Shown piece by piece: positions 15,905 through 23,109 of a stretch of DNA of 31,834 nucleotides. The stretch covers positions 1 through 31,834 of the IMG/VR virus record IMGVR_UViG_3300009684_000109. One strand, given 5' to 3'. This DNA comes from a virus. The notes under the pieces were generated by a model. The model had not been told where the DNA came from. It saw nothing but the letters and a program-made list of their open reading frames with translations, and made no database searches. How positions within the stretch are numbered: position 1 is the first letter of the stretch; every line of letters starts with the position of its first letter. Made by a program: the position numbers and the translations under genes.

Positions 15905-16200
15905 TCTTCGTCTTCCACCAGCAGCCAATCGCCGGTTTCGATATTCAGCCAATACCAAGCTTCGTGCTCTTCGTCGTACCAGCAGTACACTTCGGCGTCT
16001 TCATCATAGATGTACTCTTCACCTTCAACAAAGTACTGCTCAATATCTTCAGGGATGTCAAAGGACTCGTCGTCAATTTCAACTTCTTCAATGTCAGGGT
16101 TACCCAACATCCGCACGGTTTGCAAAAACTTCAAGATTGACTCGGTGGAATACTCAAAGAATCCGCCATCAGCCATATCAACAGCTACAGTAAAAAACAT
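15865..16200 (-). CDS. Acidic aromatic-rich small protein
   Basis: 111 aa. It begins MFFTVAVDMADGGFFEYS; the C-terminal two thirds are strikingly acidic with many Tyr/Trp residues (VEGEEYIYDEDAEVYCWYDE, EAWYWLNIETGDW). Such composition can mimic DNA or buffer basic partners, and several phage anti-restriction or inhibitor proteins are similarly acidic. There is no sequence evidence for a specific target. It lies between an HNH gene and a terminator and is transcribed with the minus-strand HNH gene. The reading frame is intact. Confidence 0.7.
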   Translation of the reverse strand: MFFTVAVDMADGGFFEYSTESILKFLQTVRMLGNPDIEEVEIDDESFDIPEDIEQYFVEGEEYIYDEDAEVYCWYDEEHEAWYWLNIETGDWLLVEDEDYEVEAESEDKAV

Positions 16201-16292
16201 ACGTTACCCCTAAAAATTGGTCACAGCGACATGCTGCAAAGGAATCCTACACGAGTTTTGCGACGAATGTTTATATGCTTTTGTGGTAAGAC

Positions 16293-16877
16293 TCACACCA
16301 GCTTATTGGACTTCTTTAAGTTTTCTTCTTGGGTTATAACGCGTAGGTTCCACGGCACATGCAAGCCGCACACAGCATCTCCCTGCAAGGGAACGATGTG
16401 GTCTACGACATAGCGCTCCCCTGTAGTTTGACTCATGGTTATAGCTATACGGTATAGCTGCCGTATCTCTGACTTTTGCTTGTGGGTCAGCCATTGAGGG
16501 GTGGCATTACGAAACCGACGACGGCGAAAGCTTGTAAGTGCTTTGTATAAATCTGGGTTGTTTTGTTTGTACGTGCTTTTGTACGCCTGTTTTTCTGCTG
16601 CGGGACGCGCTTGTGCACGGGCAATAACTTGGGCTCGGTTTTTCTCGTAATACCGCTGCTTAGCCTCTTGCCCTGCTTCCGAACGGTTGTACTCCGCAAA
16701 GTAATCCGCCCGCGCCGTGGCTTGTGCGTGCCATTCGGCCTTCAGGCACTCTACGCATGCGCCCTTAGTTTTTCGTGCAGCTATATGCCCATGTTTGCAG
16801 GGCTCCCCTGTGAAGTAGTGTGTGGCGTTGGTAGCTCGCGCTTCTTTTCTGGTTTTGGGTAAATTGGTAGTGTCCAT
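16293..16877 (-). CDS. HNH endonuclease with N-terminal zinc finger
   Basis: 194 aa. An N-terminal finger PCKHGHIAARKTKGACVEC (Cys27, His29, Cys41, Cys44) is followed by a basic helical linker. The C-terminus is a clear HNH domain: YVVDHIVPLQGD (Asp159, His160), then GLHVPWNLRVIT (His173, Asn177) and QEENLKKSNK. This subtype is common as a free-standing homing endonuclease in phages. It sits right after the capsid-gene terminator with its own promoter at 16903-16930, so it is not simply part of the capsid operon. Substrate is unknown. Confidence 0.85.
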   Translation of the reverse strand: MDTTNLPKTRKEARATNATHYFTGEPCKHGHIAARKTKGACVECLKAEWHAQATARADYFAEYNRSEAGQEAKQRYYEKNRAQVIARAQARPAAEKQAYKSTYKQNNPDLYKALTSFRRRRFRNATPQWLTHKQKSEIRQLYRIAITMSQTTGERYVVDHIVPLQGDAVCGLHVPWNLRVITQEENLKKSNKLV

Positions 16878-16902
16878 TGTAGTTCCTAGTTACGACACCG
16901 GT

Positions 16903-16930
16903 AATGTACCACAGCTAAAATTAAAGTCAA
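16903..16930 (-). promoter_or_regulatory. Candidate promoter of the minus-strand HNH gene
   Basis: Minus-strand TTGACT (16925-16930), 16-base spacer, TACATT (16903-16908). The -35 is the same hexamer and spacing as the promoter at 15480-15507; the -10 is weaker (four of six). It lies between the capsid terminator and the HNH ATG, which is about 25 bases downstream. Confidence 0.45.
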
Positions 16931-16940
16931 GCAGGCAATA

Positions 16941-16966
16941 AAAAAGGGCCCCAAAGGGCCCTTTTT
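16941..16966. terminator. Strong symmetrical terminator downstream of the capsid gene
   Basis: A perfect inverted repeat AAAAAGGGCCC-CAAA-GGGCCCTTTTT. Both strands give a GC stem followed by five or six T residues, so it can stop transcription in both directions. It follows the capsid stop by about 20 bases and ends the packaging/head operon. Confidence 0.88.
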
Positions 16967-16985
16967 AGGTAAAAACCAGTCGTTT

Positions 16986-17903
16986 TTAAGTCGAACCGGG
17001 CGAACCGAAGATACCCAGAGGGTCAGACCAGCCAAATGAATACCGCTCACGAGCCTTGTAACGGACGTTGCCGGTATCGAAATCCCCATCCATTTTGGTA
17101 TCCAAAGCGACACGCTCAAAGTGCTTCAAACCATCCGGCACGTCAGTCGTCAGGAACCATGCATTGGTGTCCGTCAAATAGTGATTGACAGTGTAACCTT
17201 CGGGGATCGAACCGTTGTTCTTCAGTGCGTTGATATCGTTGTCGGTAGTGCCAACACGCAGGCTGGTTTCCAACAGACGAGTAGCAACGAACATCAGAGC
17301 CGTAGGGATGATGAGCTTCTTAGGCTTAGCAGCGATCAACAGGCCCTTTTCATCCGTCCACTGAGCGATCTGAATAACGGCGGCTTCCAAGGAAGTCTCG
17401 TTCAAATCAACACCGGTAGTGGGGCGGTTGGAGTTGGTACCGCCGTTGACCAAGGGGTGAGCCGTGGAAAACAAAGGCACGCCGTCGCCGCCGTAGTACG
17501 CAGCAGAGTTGGTGAAGCCGTTGTTCAGAACAGCAGCAGCTTTAACTTGCTTGGTGTACGCCATAGCGCGGGCCAGACCTTTGGTGTAACGAGCCGACAG
17601 TGAGTCGTACAAGTTATCTTCCATTGCCTCTTCCGTGATCGAGAAGCCCAAAGCGATGGTTTCGTGGTTGTACCGTGCAGTGAAGGCTTCCTGCGCATTG
17701 TCATAAGCAATGGCTTGGCCCTCGTTCTTCACCGGTGCAGCGCCAAAGCCTGCCAGTTTGGTTTCTTCTTCAAAGCTACGCTCCGAGGTCTCGGTAACGT
17801 AGATTTCCTTGTGCTCTTCGCCGTAGCGGGCATATTCCAGACCAAAAAGTCCGTTCAAGCCGGGGAGCAGTTCTTTAAGTAGTTGTGCGCGTGAAACAGC
17901 CAT
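16986..17903 (-). CDS. Major capsid protein
   Basis: 305 aa. The N-terminus MAVSRAQLLKELLPGLNGLF leads into EYARYGEEHKEIYVTETSER. A mid-protein 'LFSTAHPLVNGG' is a typical capsid loop, and the C-terminus 'RYKARERYSFGWSDPLGIFG' is characteristic of major head proteins that adopt the HK97 fold. It is the last gene of the head operon, directly after the decoration-like gene and just before a strong terminator, the expected place for the most abundant virion protein. An AGGAG ribosome-binding site precedes the ATG. The name rests on motifs and order; no search was run. Confidence 0.85.
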   Translation of the reverse strand: MAVSRAQLLKELLPGLNGLFGLEYARYGEEHKEIYVTETSERSFEEETKLAGFGAAPVKNEGQAIAYDNAQEAFTARYNHETIALGFSITEEAMEDNLYDSLSARYTKGLARAMAYTKQVKAAAVLNNGFTNSAAYYGGDGVPLFSTAHPLVNGGTNSNRPTTGVDLNETSLEAAVIQIAQWTDEKGLLIAAKPKKLIIPTALMFVATRLLETSLRVGTTDNDINALKNNGSIPEGYTVNHYLTDTNAWFLTTDVPDGLKHFERVALDTKMDGDFDTGNVRYKARERYSFGWSDPLGIFGSPGST

Positions 17904-17916
17904 GATTTAGCTCCTA

Positions 17917-18543
17917 TTACAGACCGACAGCATTGCTGTAAGAGTGGTATCCGGGGTTGAACTTCACCAGAATGTCAGTGTAGGCGTCGCCCGGAGTAGA
18001 GAAACCAACCATGTCAACTAAACCAATGACGCGGAAAGCGGCAGTAGTTGTCTGTGTGGTGGCGCTTACGGAAGTGGTCGAGTTACCCGAAGTAGTGCTA
18101 CCAGTGGATGTGGACTGAGCCGCGCTCAAATACACGTTAGAGCCCAGTGCAGCTATGTCCAAAGAACCGTCGGCTTGAACTTGGAACACGGTGCGGTCGT
18201 CATCAACGACGTAAGCAACTGCATCAGATGCGACAGTACCGGTAGGCCAGTATTGTGCGAACACCTTTTGTTTGGTGCTAGGGTTGGTGTAAGAGCAGCC
18301 AACAAATACGCCGACGCAACCAGTATTAGCCGTACCAGTGGGGAAACCATTGGTAGTAGCGTCTGAACCAGTAGACGTAGCGATTCGTAAGTAGCCCGTA
18401 GATGCAACGTACACTAGTGATCCGTTGTAAATGTTTGTGGCGTAGCCAGAGACGATAGGGATGCTCCGGGTGCTACCTGCATAAGGTAGGCCACCCAGTT
18501 CATTTACGGGTTTGAACCCGTAGGGAGAAGAGGTCGATGCCAT
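17917..18543 (-). CDS. Head decoration-like protein
   Basis: 208 aa. It starts MASTSSPYGFKPVNELGGLP, then 'GYATNIYNGSLVYVASTGYL' and 'VGVFVGCSYTNPSTKQKVFA', beta-rich with Ser/Thr-rich linkers (STSTGSTTSGNSTTSVS), ending KFNPGYHSYSN. This 'SPYGFKPVN' family accompanies the major capsid gene in many phages, and decoration of the capsid surface is the usual interpretation. It is separated from the capsid start by 13 bases. Function is inferred from neighbourhood and composition. Confidence 0.75.
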   Translation of the reverse strand: MASTSSPYGFKPVNELGGLPYAGSTRSIPIVSGYATNIYNGSLVYVASTGYLRIATSTGSDATTNGFPTGTANTGCVGVFVGCSYTNPSTKQKVFAQYWPTGTVASDAVAYVVDDDRTVFQVQADGSLDIAALGSNVYLSAAQSTSTGSTTSGNSTTSVSATTQTTTAAFRVIGLVDMVGFSTPGDAYTDILVKFNPGYHSYSNAVGL

Positions 18544-18557
18544 ATATAAAACTCCAA

Positions 18558-19010
18558 TTATTTAGAACCGGAACCAAAGTTTCCGCGAGTGGTAGTTGAC
18601 TTACGTTCAGAGAACAAAGTCGCCATACGCGGGTCTTGTTGGCGCATAAAGTTATTGTCCACAGACTCCATATTGGCCTGTGCTGCATTGTTGTAGTAAT
18701 CAGCGATGGCTTGCGCACGTTCGGTAGGCATCTTGCAAAGCATCAGCCCCCCAATTTCGACGTTGCCCGTCTTCTCATTACCAACCAACATTAGCTCTTC
18801 GTGGTCTACTGCTTTTACAGGAACCCAGCCGTCGCGCAGTTTTGCTGACACGTTGGTCGGATTACCTTGTCCCAAAATATGAGTTCCGACCCACCGATAG
18901 GTGTAGCCGGGTTCAGGCGTTGGGTCGGGCAGTGTGCTCGAAGGGGTATACACAATGCGAGCACTTTTGTCGCGTGCAGAGAGATCACGAGATGTACGAG
19001 AATCAGCCAT
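18558..19010 (-). CDS. Conserved head-operon protein (150 aa)
   Basis: 150 aa. It starts MADSRTSRDLSARDKSARIV, has a central 'YTYRWVGTHILGQGNPTNVS' and 'GGLMLCKMPTERAQAIADYY', and a disordered Arg/Ser/Gly tail. Its place between scaffold and decoration genes suggests head assembly. I recall similar proteins in other phages at this spot, without assigned function. The spacing to its neighbours is one base (scaffold side) and 14 bases. Confidence 0.72.
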   Translation of the reverse strand: MADSRTSRDLSARDKSARIVYTPSSTLPDPTPEPGYTYRWVGTHILGQGNPTNVSAKLRDGWVPVKAVDHEELMLVGNEKTGNVEIGGLMLCKMPTERAQAIADYYNNAAQANMESVDNNFMRQQDPRMATLFSERKSTTTRGNFGSGSK

Positions 19011-19011
19011 A

Positions 19012-19935
19012 TTAAGCCTCCAGTTTTGCTACTTGAGCAGCGTATTGCTGCGGGGTCATTCCAAATTTCTTCGCCAACGCTATTGCCGACGTAGTAAGTT
19101 GAACCTTTCGAACTCCAGACGAACGTGTCGCAGGAGCGACCACCGATGCAGGACGCTTGTTAACTTCTGCTTTGCTGTTTCCGAACACTTCCGGGAACTT
19201 ACTCTTCACACGAGCATCAATTTGCTCGAAATACTCATCACTACGCGGATCAAGACCCGAATTCACTAGCTTCTGGTGCAGCCCTAGTGAGTAGCTGGTA
19301 ACGTCTTCAAACCCATCAGCCCCGAACCACTGGTTTTTGGCCTGCCAGCGCAGGGATTTTTCGTCGGGTTGCACCCGTTGAGGTGCTGGTTGTTGCGTTT
19401 GTACCTGATTTTCTTGAGCTTGTAAAGGGGTGTGTTGAAAATTCTTTACAGCCTCAAGTTTAAACTTGGCATCTGTCATTGCTTCTTGTGCTGCGATGAT
19501 AGCGTCAGTATCAAAAGCTTCTTGCGCTTCCTTATATTGGCGACGTGCTTGGGCCATTTCTGCCTCTGCCGCTGTAAGGTTTGACGCAACTACCTGCTTT
19601 GTACCTTGGTCTACATAACCACGCAGGGTTTTGTTTTCTTCCAAAATACGCTGCGCAAAAGTTTCCAACTCCTGTTTTTCACGCAGTGTTGCTTCTTTTA
19701 CTCGGCGCTCGTCATGACGCGCATGCGTAAGTTCCTTGATGCGGTTCTTAACTTTGTCAGAGTAAGACTCAATTTCTTCATCGGTCGGGTCTAGAACTTC
19801 CCGGTCAAGGGGTTTGCGGCCACGGTCGCGTTCAGGAGTATCGTCAACAACTTCGATTTCTACATCGCCGTCAGTAACTTCAATCTCAATGTTTTCGTCT
19901 TCTTTTTCGTGTGGAAATTTAAATGCTTCAGGCAT
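19012..19935 (-). CDS. Scaffold-like protein
   Basis: 307 aa. The N-terminus is very acidic (EDENIEIEVTDGDVEIEVVD). Residues about 60-170 are charged helix with coiled-coil character (RNRIKEL.., EKQELETFAQRILEENKTLR) and a Gln-rich linker (QAQENQVQTQQPAPQRVQP) follows. The C-terminus is basic and helical (VQLTTSAIALAKKFGMTPQQ). This acidic-helical-basic plan and the position two genes before the capsid match scaffolding proteins that direct procapsid assembly and are then removed. No protease gene is visible in the operon. Confidence 0.75.
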   Translation of the reverse strand: MPEAFKFPHEKEDENIEIEVTDGDVEIEVVDDTPERDRGRKPLDREVLDPTDEEIESYSDKVKNRIKELTHARHDERRVKEATLREKQELETFAQRILEENKTLRGYVDQGTKQVVASNLTAAEAEMAQARRQYKEAQEAFDTDAIIAAQEAMTDAKFKLEAVKNFQHTPLQAQENQVQTQQPAPQRVQPDEKSLRWQAKNQWFGADGFEDVTSYSLGLHQKLVNSGLDPRSDEYFEQIDARVKSKFPEVFGNSKAEVNKRPASVVAPATRSSGVRKVQLTTSAIALAKKFGMTPQQYAAQVAKLEA

Positions 19936-19943
19936 AACTACTC

Positions 19944-20372
19944 CTATACGTGTGAAATACCACGGGGGTCTTGAACTACGGCTTCAATCTGGTCGTCGTT
20001 AATGAGGCGCATCTCTTTGCCGTACATTTTGAAACGCGTACCGGTATACGTACGCACCATAACGAAGTCACCTGCTTTGCACCAAGGGCCGTTAGGGAAC
20101 TTATTGGTGTCCTTATAGGCGTCGGGGCCGACACGCAGGACAAACAATACCGAGGTGGTCTGCTCTTCGCGGTGCATAATTTCCGTGGGCTTTAGAAGCG
20201 TAGACCCTTCGTAGGTGTCTTTTGCTTCAGGAACGATGCACAGCATCTTGTAGCCAGCAGGAGTAGGTAGCAACTGCGCTTTTTCTTCGTCGGTAGTGTC
20301 CTCATCCGGCTTTTGGATGGGCTGCAGGGCTTTTGGTAGGACGATGCCCGGTGGTAGTAATATTTCACTCAT
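19944..20372 (-). CDS. GroES-like co-chaperonin
   Basis: 142 aa from ATG 20372; a TTG start four codons upstream is possible. After a 36-residue Pro/Asp-rich N-terminus, the GroES pattern is visible. It has GYKMLCIVPEAKDTYEGSTL (residues 40-59; first strand and mobile-loop region), 'VLRVGPDAY' (79-87), AGDFVMVRTYTGTRFK (100-115) and LINDDQIEAVVQ (123-134). These correspond to the beta-barrel, the 'vGpG' turn, the 'GD.V....y.g' strand and the 'L.e.dI.av' end of Cpn10. Phage GroES-like proteins are known to partner host GroEL for capsid folding (T4 gp31 principle). The start overlaps the upstream stop by eight bases. Confidence 0.72.
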   Translation of the reverse strand: MSEILLPPGIVLPKALQPIQKPDEDTTDEEKAQLLPTPAGYKMLCIVPEAKDTYEGSTLLKPTEIMHREEQTTSVLFVLRVGPDAYKDTNKFPNGPWCKAGDFVMVRTYTGTRFKMYGKEMRLINDDQIEAVVQDPRGISHV

Positions 20373-20559
20373 CGGAGGTTTCAACTTTCTTTAGCAGGGC
20401 CATTAGGTGAGACTCTGCGTAGGCTAGGCCCTGAATAACCCCGCAAAGTTTTTGGTACTCGTCAAAGGAACGACAGGCCCCACCAGCCAAGTCGTCCGCA
20501 TAGTTGTTCATGTCTTCACGTATTTTCTGGCGCAGTACGTCTGCGAATTGGGAAATCAC
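20365..20559 (-). CDS. Small helical protein between portal and co-chaperonin
   Basis: 64 aa: MISQFADVLRQKIREDMNNY, then 'DLAGGACRSFDEYQKLCGV', then a helical 'IQGLAYAESHLMALLKKVE'. Mostly alpha-helical and mildly acidic. The start overlaps the portal stop (ATGA) and the stop overlaps the GroES-like gene, so it is translated within the same coupled block. Tiny helical proteins following portal genes recur in phages; no function assigned. Confidence 0.75.
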   Translation of the reverse strand: MISQFADVLRQKIREDMNNYADDLAGGACRSFDEYQKLCGVIQGLAYAESHLMALLKKVETSDE

Positions 20560-23099
20560 TCATTTTCTCCTTTTGGTGCAGCCTGTTGGGCCGTTTGTAG
20601 CGCTGTTAACGCCTGATCTCTTTTGTCTTTTGCTATCTGTGCGCCAAGTTGCACACCGGCATGCTCCTGCTCAAAGGCCTGTTTCTGTTTGCTTTCGTTG
20701 ATTTGAGCGCCTATTTGGGTGCCTTTTAGCTGCATATTTGCCTGCAACTCCATTATTTTTAGCTTGTTCGTGTCAGCTTTTGATGCGATATCCGCAGCTA
20801 ATTGCTGCTGTTTTAACTGCATTTCTGCCTGCGCGACCTGCTGTTCTAACTGCAGTTTGCCTTGTTCAATCTGCAACGCGCCTTGCTTGAGCTGCAGCTC
20901 TTGCTGCTGCATCTGCACCAACGGGTCTTGTGCTTGCTGCTGAGCCTGCTGCTGTGCGGCTTGCTGTTGATTCTGTTGCAACGATTGCTGCGCGGCTTGG
21001 GCCAACATGCCTGATAGCGCTTGCTCGATCTGTTCCGGTAGTTTTTCATCTTCGGCTGGCATCGGCATGCCCAACTGCGCTTCGATCTGTTTGCGGTAAA
21101 GGTACCCCGTGTGCTCGGCAACGTGCGCCATGAGAGCAGCTTGAATTTGTGGGAACTTGGGGTTCTGGCCGATGGCCTGCATGACAACAGGGTCTTGCAG
21201 CATTGACATATGCACCTGCATATGCGACTGATGGTCTTGATAGATGAATGCCTTGACCGGCTCGCCCTTGAGGATGGCCATGTTCTCGGACACGGGGTCT
21301 TTTGGCTTCATGTCGTCCGGCAGGGGCACCAGCTTATCCGCGTTCTTGATGCCAAGAATCTCCAGCATATTGCGGTGCAACTGGGGCATGTTGTAAATGT
21401 CCGGGGCCGACTGGGCCATCTGCATGACCGCTTGGTACTGGACAACCCGCTGGCTCATGGTGGCCGCGTTGGGGTCGCTGACGGGGATCACGTCCACATG
21501 GTCGTAGTCTTCCTTCTTCGCACCTTGGGCAGGGGCTGCGTCAGTATCGCCGTCCGGCTCGTACTCGTAGTTGGTATCCGTGTAGTCACGGATGATGCCT
21601 GCCAGCAACCGCAGTTCTTGTTTGAAGCTGTAGTGTAGACGGGCTTGGACTGCCGACATTACTTTTAGTTGGCGCTCTAGCAGGGCCAGAGTCGTGCCCA
21701 CCGGGGCTTGTGCCGACATATCACTGACGTTCATATCCGCCGTAGATGCAAAACGACGGCCTTCCTCAACGATGTTGCCAAGCAGCGTGTACAGAACCTG
21801 ACTTGGCTCCTTGTAAGGTAGCGGTAAGATATTGTCCCGCAGCGCCCCCGAGCCGATGTCTACGTCTCGGAACTCTCCCGGAGCGATTGGCGTATCATCT
21901 CCTTTAATGCGGAGTCCACGAGACTTAAGGCCTCCCGGCAAGTTGGAGAGCGTTCCGGCGTCCACGAGCTGTCGCATAATACTGGTAGCCGACTTCGCGA
22001 ATCCGCCAATAAGGTGGAAGAGTCCGAAACCATACGCCCCAAAGCCGGGGATGTACTGGTAGTGAACAAAGTGTTGGCGCTTGAGTTTGAGTTCATCTTC
22101 CTCCAGCCAATTACGGCGAATAGCAAGTACCTGATTAGACCCCTTAATCATAGTCACGACGTACGGCAGTGCTATACCTGTCTCTTCGCCGTCTTCTTCA
22201 TCGTTGTAGCCGTCTATATCTAGGTCAACATGTACCTCATATAGGGTGTATCTGTCATCATTAATGTCCGTAAACCCGGTCTCTTTGTCCTTGGCTTTCT
22301 GGATGTCCGTAGATTGCTTGGTCGGCTCTTCTAAGTCACAGTCTCGGTAGAACCCAGCCTTTTGAAGCTTAACAATCTCGTTCTTGGTCTTGCGCATGAC
22401 GTGCGTGATGCGGTAGCAAGTATCCAAATCCGTGGTTCCGTACGGCAGAATAATGTCTTCAGCCGGTATGAACATAGAGACCTGCCGGTCAAGGCTAGGG
22501 TCGAAATACACCTTCTTAAATGCCGATCCTGTTGCCGGTAAACTCCATAGCATGCGTTCTTGCTCAGGCCTAAACTCGCGCATAACTTCCGTCAGCTCGT
22601 AGTTCATGTCAGCCTCGACACGCTGCGCGGCTTGCAATTTCTCTGGCGTTTCTTTGCCGATTATTTTTGTACGTACAGGCCCCGCTGCGGGGAACATTTC
22701 TGTAATTGTCTCGCTTTGAAAGCGGACTACTGCCTCAGTAATCATCGGGTGGAACACACCAGACGCCCCATTCCACGGCTCTGTACGCTCTTCGTAGTTC
22801 AAACCAAGCAGTTTCAAGCCTTCGGTATACGTCTTTTCCCAGTCCTTGCGGCTGTTCCGGTCGTTGTCGATGTCTTCAGATAGCTCCCCCGCTACTTTTG
22901 TCAGAGCACCTTCGTCCAGTTCGTCAGCTAAATTAATGCCAAAGTCACTCTCTTCGCCCGGTTCAATGTCAATTTCCAGATCACCGGCGCTGATGTGTAC
23001 TTCTTCTGGGTCTACGATCTCAATCTCAATGGGTTCTTCGTCCTGAGCCAGAGATTCGATTCCTTGGGGGGCTTGGTACAAGCCTTTATCAACAGACAT
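20556..23099 (-). CDS. Portal protein
   Basis: 847 aa. After an acidic N-terminus (EEPIEIEIVDPEEVHI), the core has RKDWEKTYTEGLKLLGLNYE, 'WNGASGVFHPMITEAVVRFQ', 'AAGPVRTKI' and 'SLPATGSAFKKVYFDP', as in P22-like portals (twelve-subunit DNA channel). The last ~200 residues are exceptionally Gln/Ala-rich and helical (QQNQQQAAQQQAQQQAQDPL, then QLQLKQG-type repeats), giving a longer barrel than usual. It works with the terminase to fill and close the head. It starts 10 bases after terL. Confidence 0.87.
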   Translation of the reverse strand: MSVDKGLYQAPQGIESLAQDEEPIEIEIVDPEEVHISAGDLEIDIEPGEESDFGINLADELDEGALTKVAGELSEDIDNDRNSRKDWEKTYTEGLKLLGLNYEERTEPWNGASGVFHPMITEAVVRFQSETITEMFPAAGPVRTKIIGKETPEKLQAAQRVEADMNYELTEVMREFRPEQERMLWSLPATGSAFKKVYFDPSLDRQVSMFIPAEDIILPYGTTDLDTCYRITHVMRKTKNEIVKLQKAGFYRDCDLEEPTKQSTDIQKAKDKETGFTDINDDRYTLYEVHVDLDIDGYNDEEDGEETGIALPYVVTMIKGSNQVLAIRRNWLEEDELKLKRQHFVHYQYIPGFGAYGFGLFHLIGGFAKSATSIMRQLVDAGTLSNLPGGLKSRGLRIKGDDTPIAPGEFRDVDIGSGALRDNILPLPYKEPSQVLYTLLGNIVEEGRRFASTADMNVSDMSAQAPVGTTLALLERQLKVMSAVQARLHYSFKQELRLLAGIIRDYTDTNYEYEPDGDTDAAPAQGAKKEDYDHVDVIPVSDPNAATMSQRVVQYQAVMQMAQSAPDIYNMPQLHRNMLEILGIKNADKLVPLPDDMKPKDPVSENMAILKGEPVKAFIYQDHQSHMQVHMSMLQDPVVMQAIGQNPKFPQIQAALMAHVAEHTGYLYRKQIEAQLGMPMPAEDEKLPEQIEQALSGMLAQAAQQSLQQNQQQAAQQQAQQQAQDPLVQMQQQELQLKQGALQIEQGKLQLEQQVAQAEMQLKQQQLAADIASKADTNKLKIMELQANMQLKGTQIGAQINESKQKQAFEQEHAGVQLGAQIAKDKRDQALTALQTAQQAAPKGENE

Positions 23100-23109
23100 T
23101 TAGTATCCT

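Noticed and set aside
16201-16292. tRNA or small RNA gene between the acidic protein and the HNH gene
   Set aside because: No cloverleaf or T-arm pattern seen; only a TATAAA-like box in the minus direction without a -35.
22560-22883. Plus-strand ORFs opposite portal and terminase
   Set aside because: Shadows within strongly supported genes.
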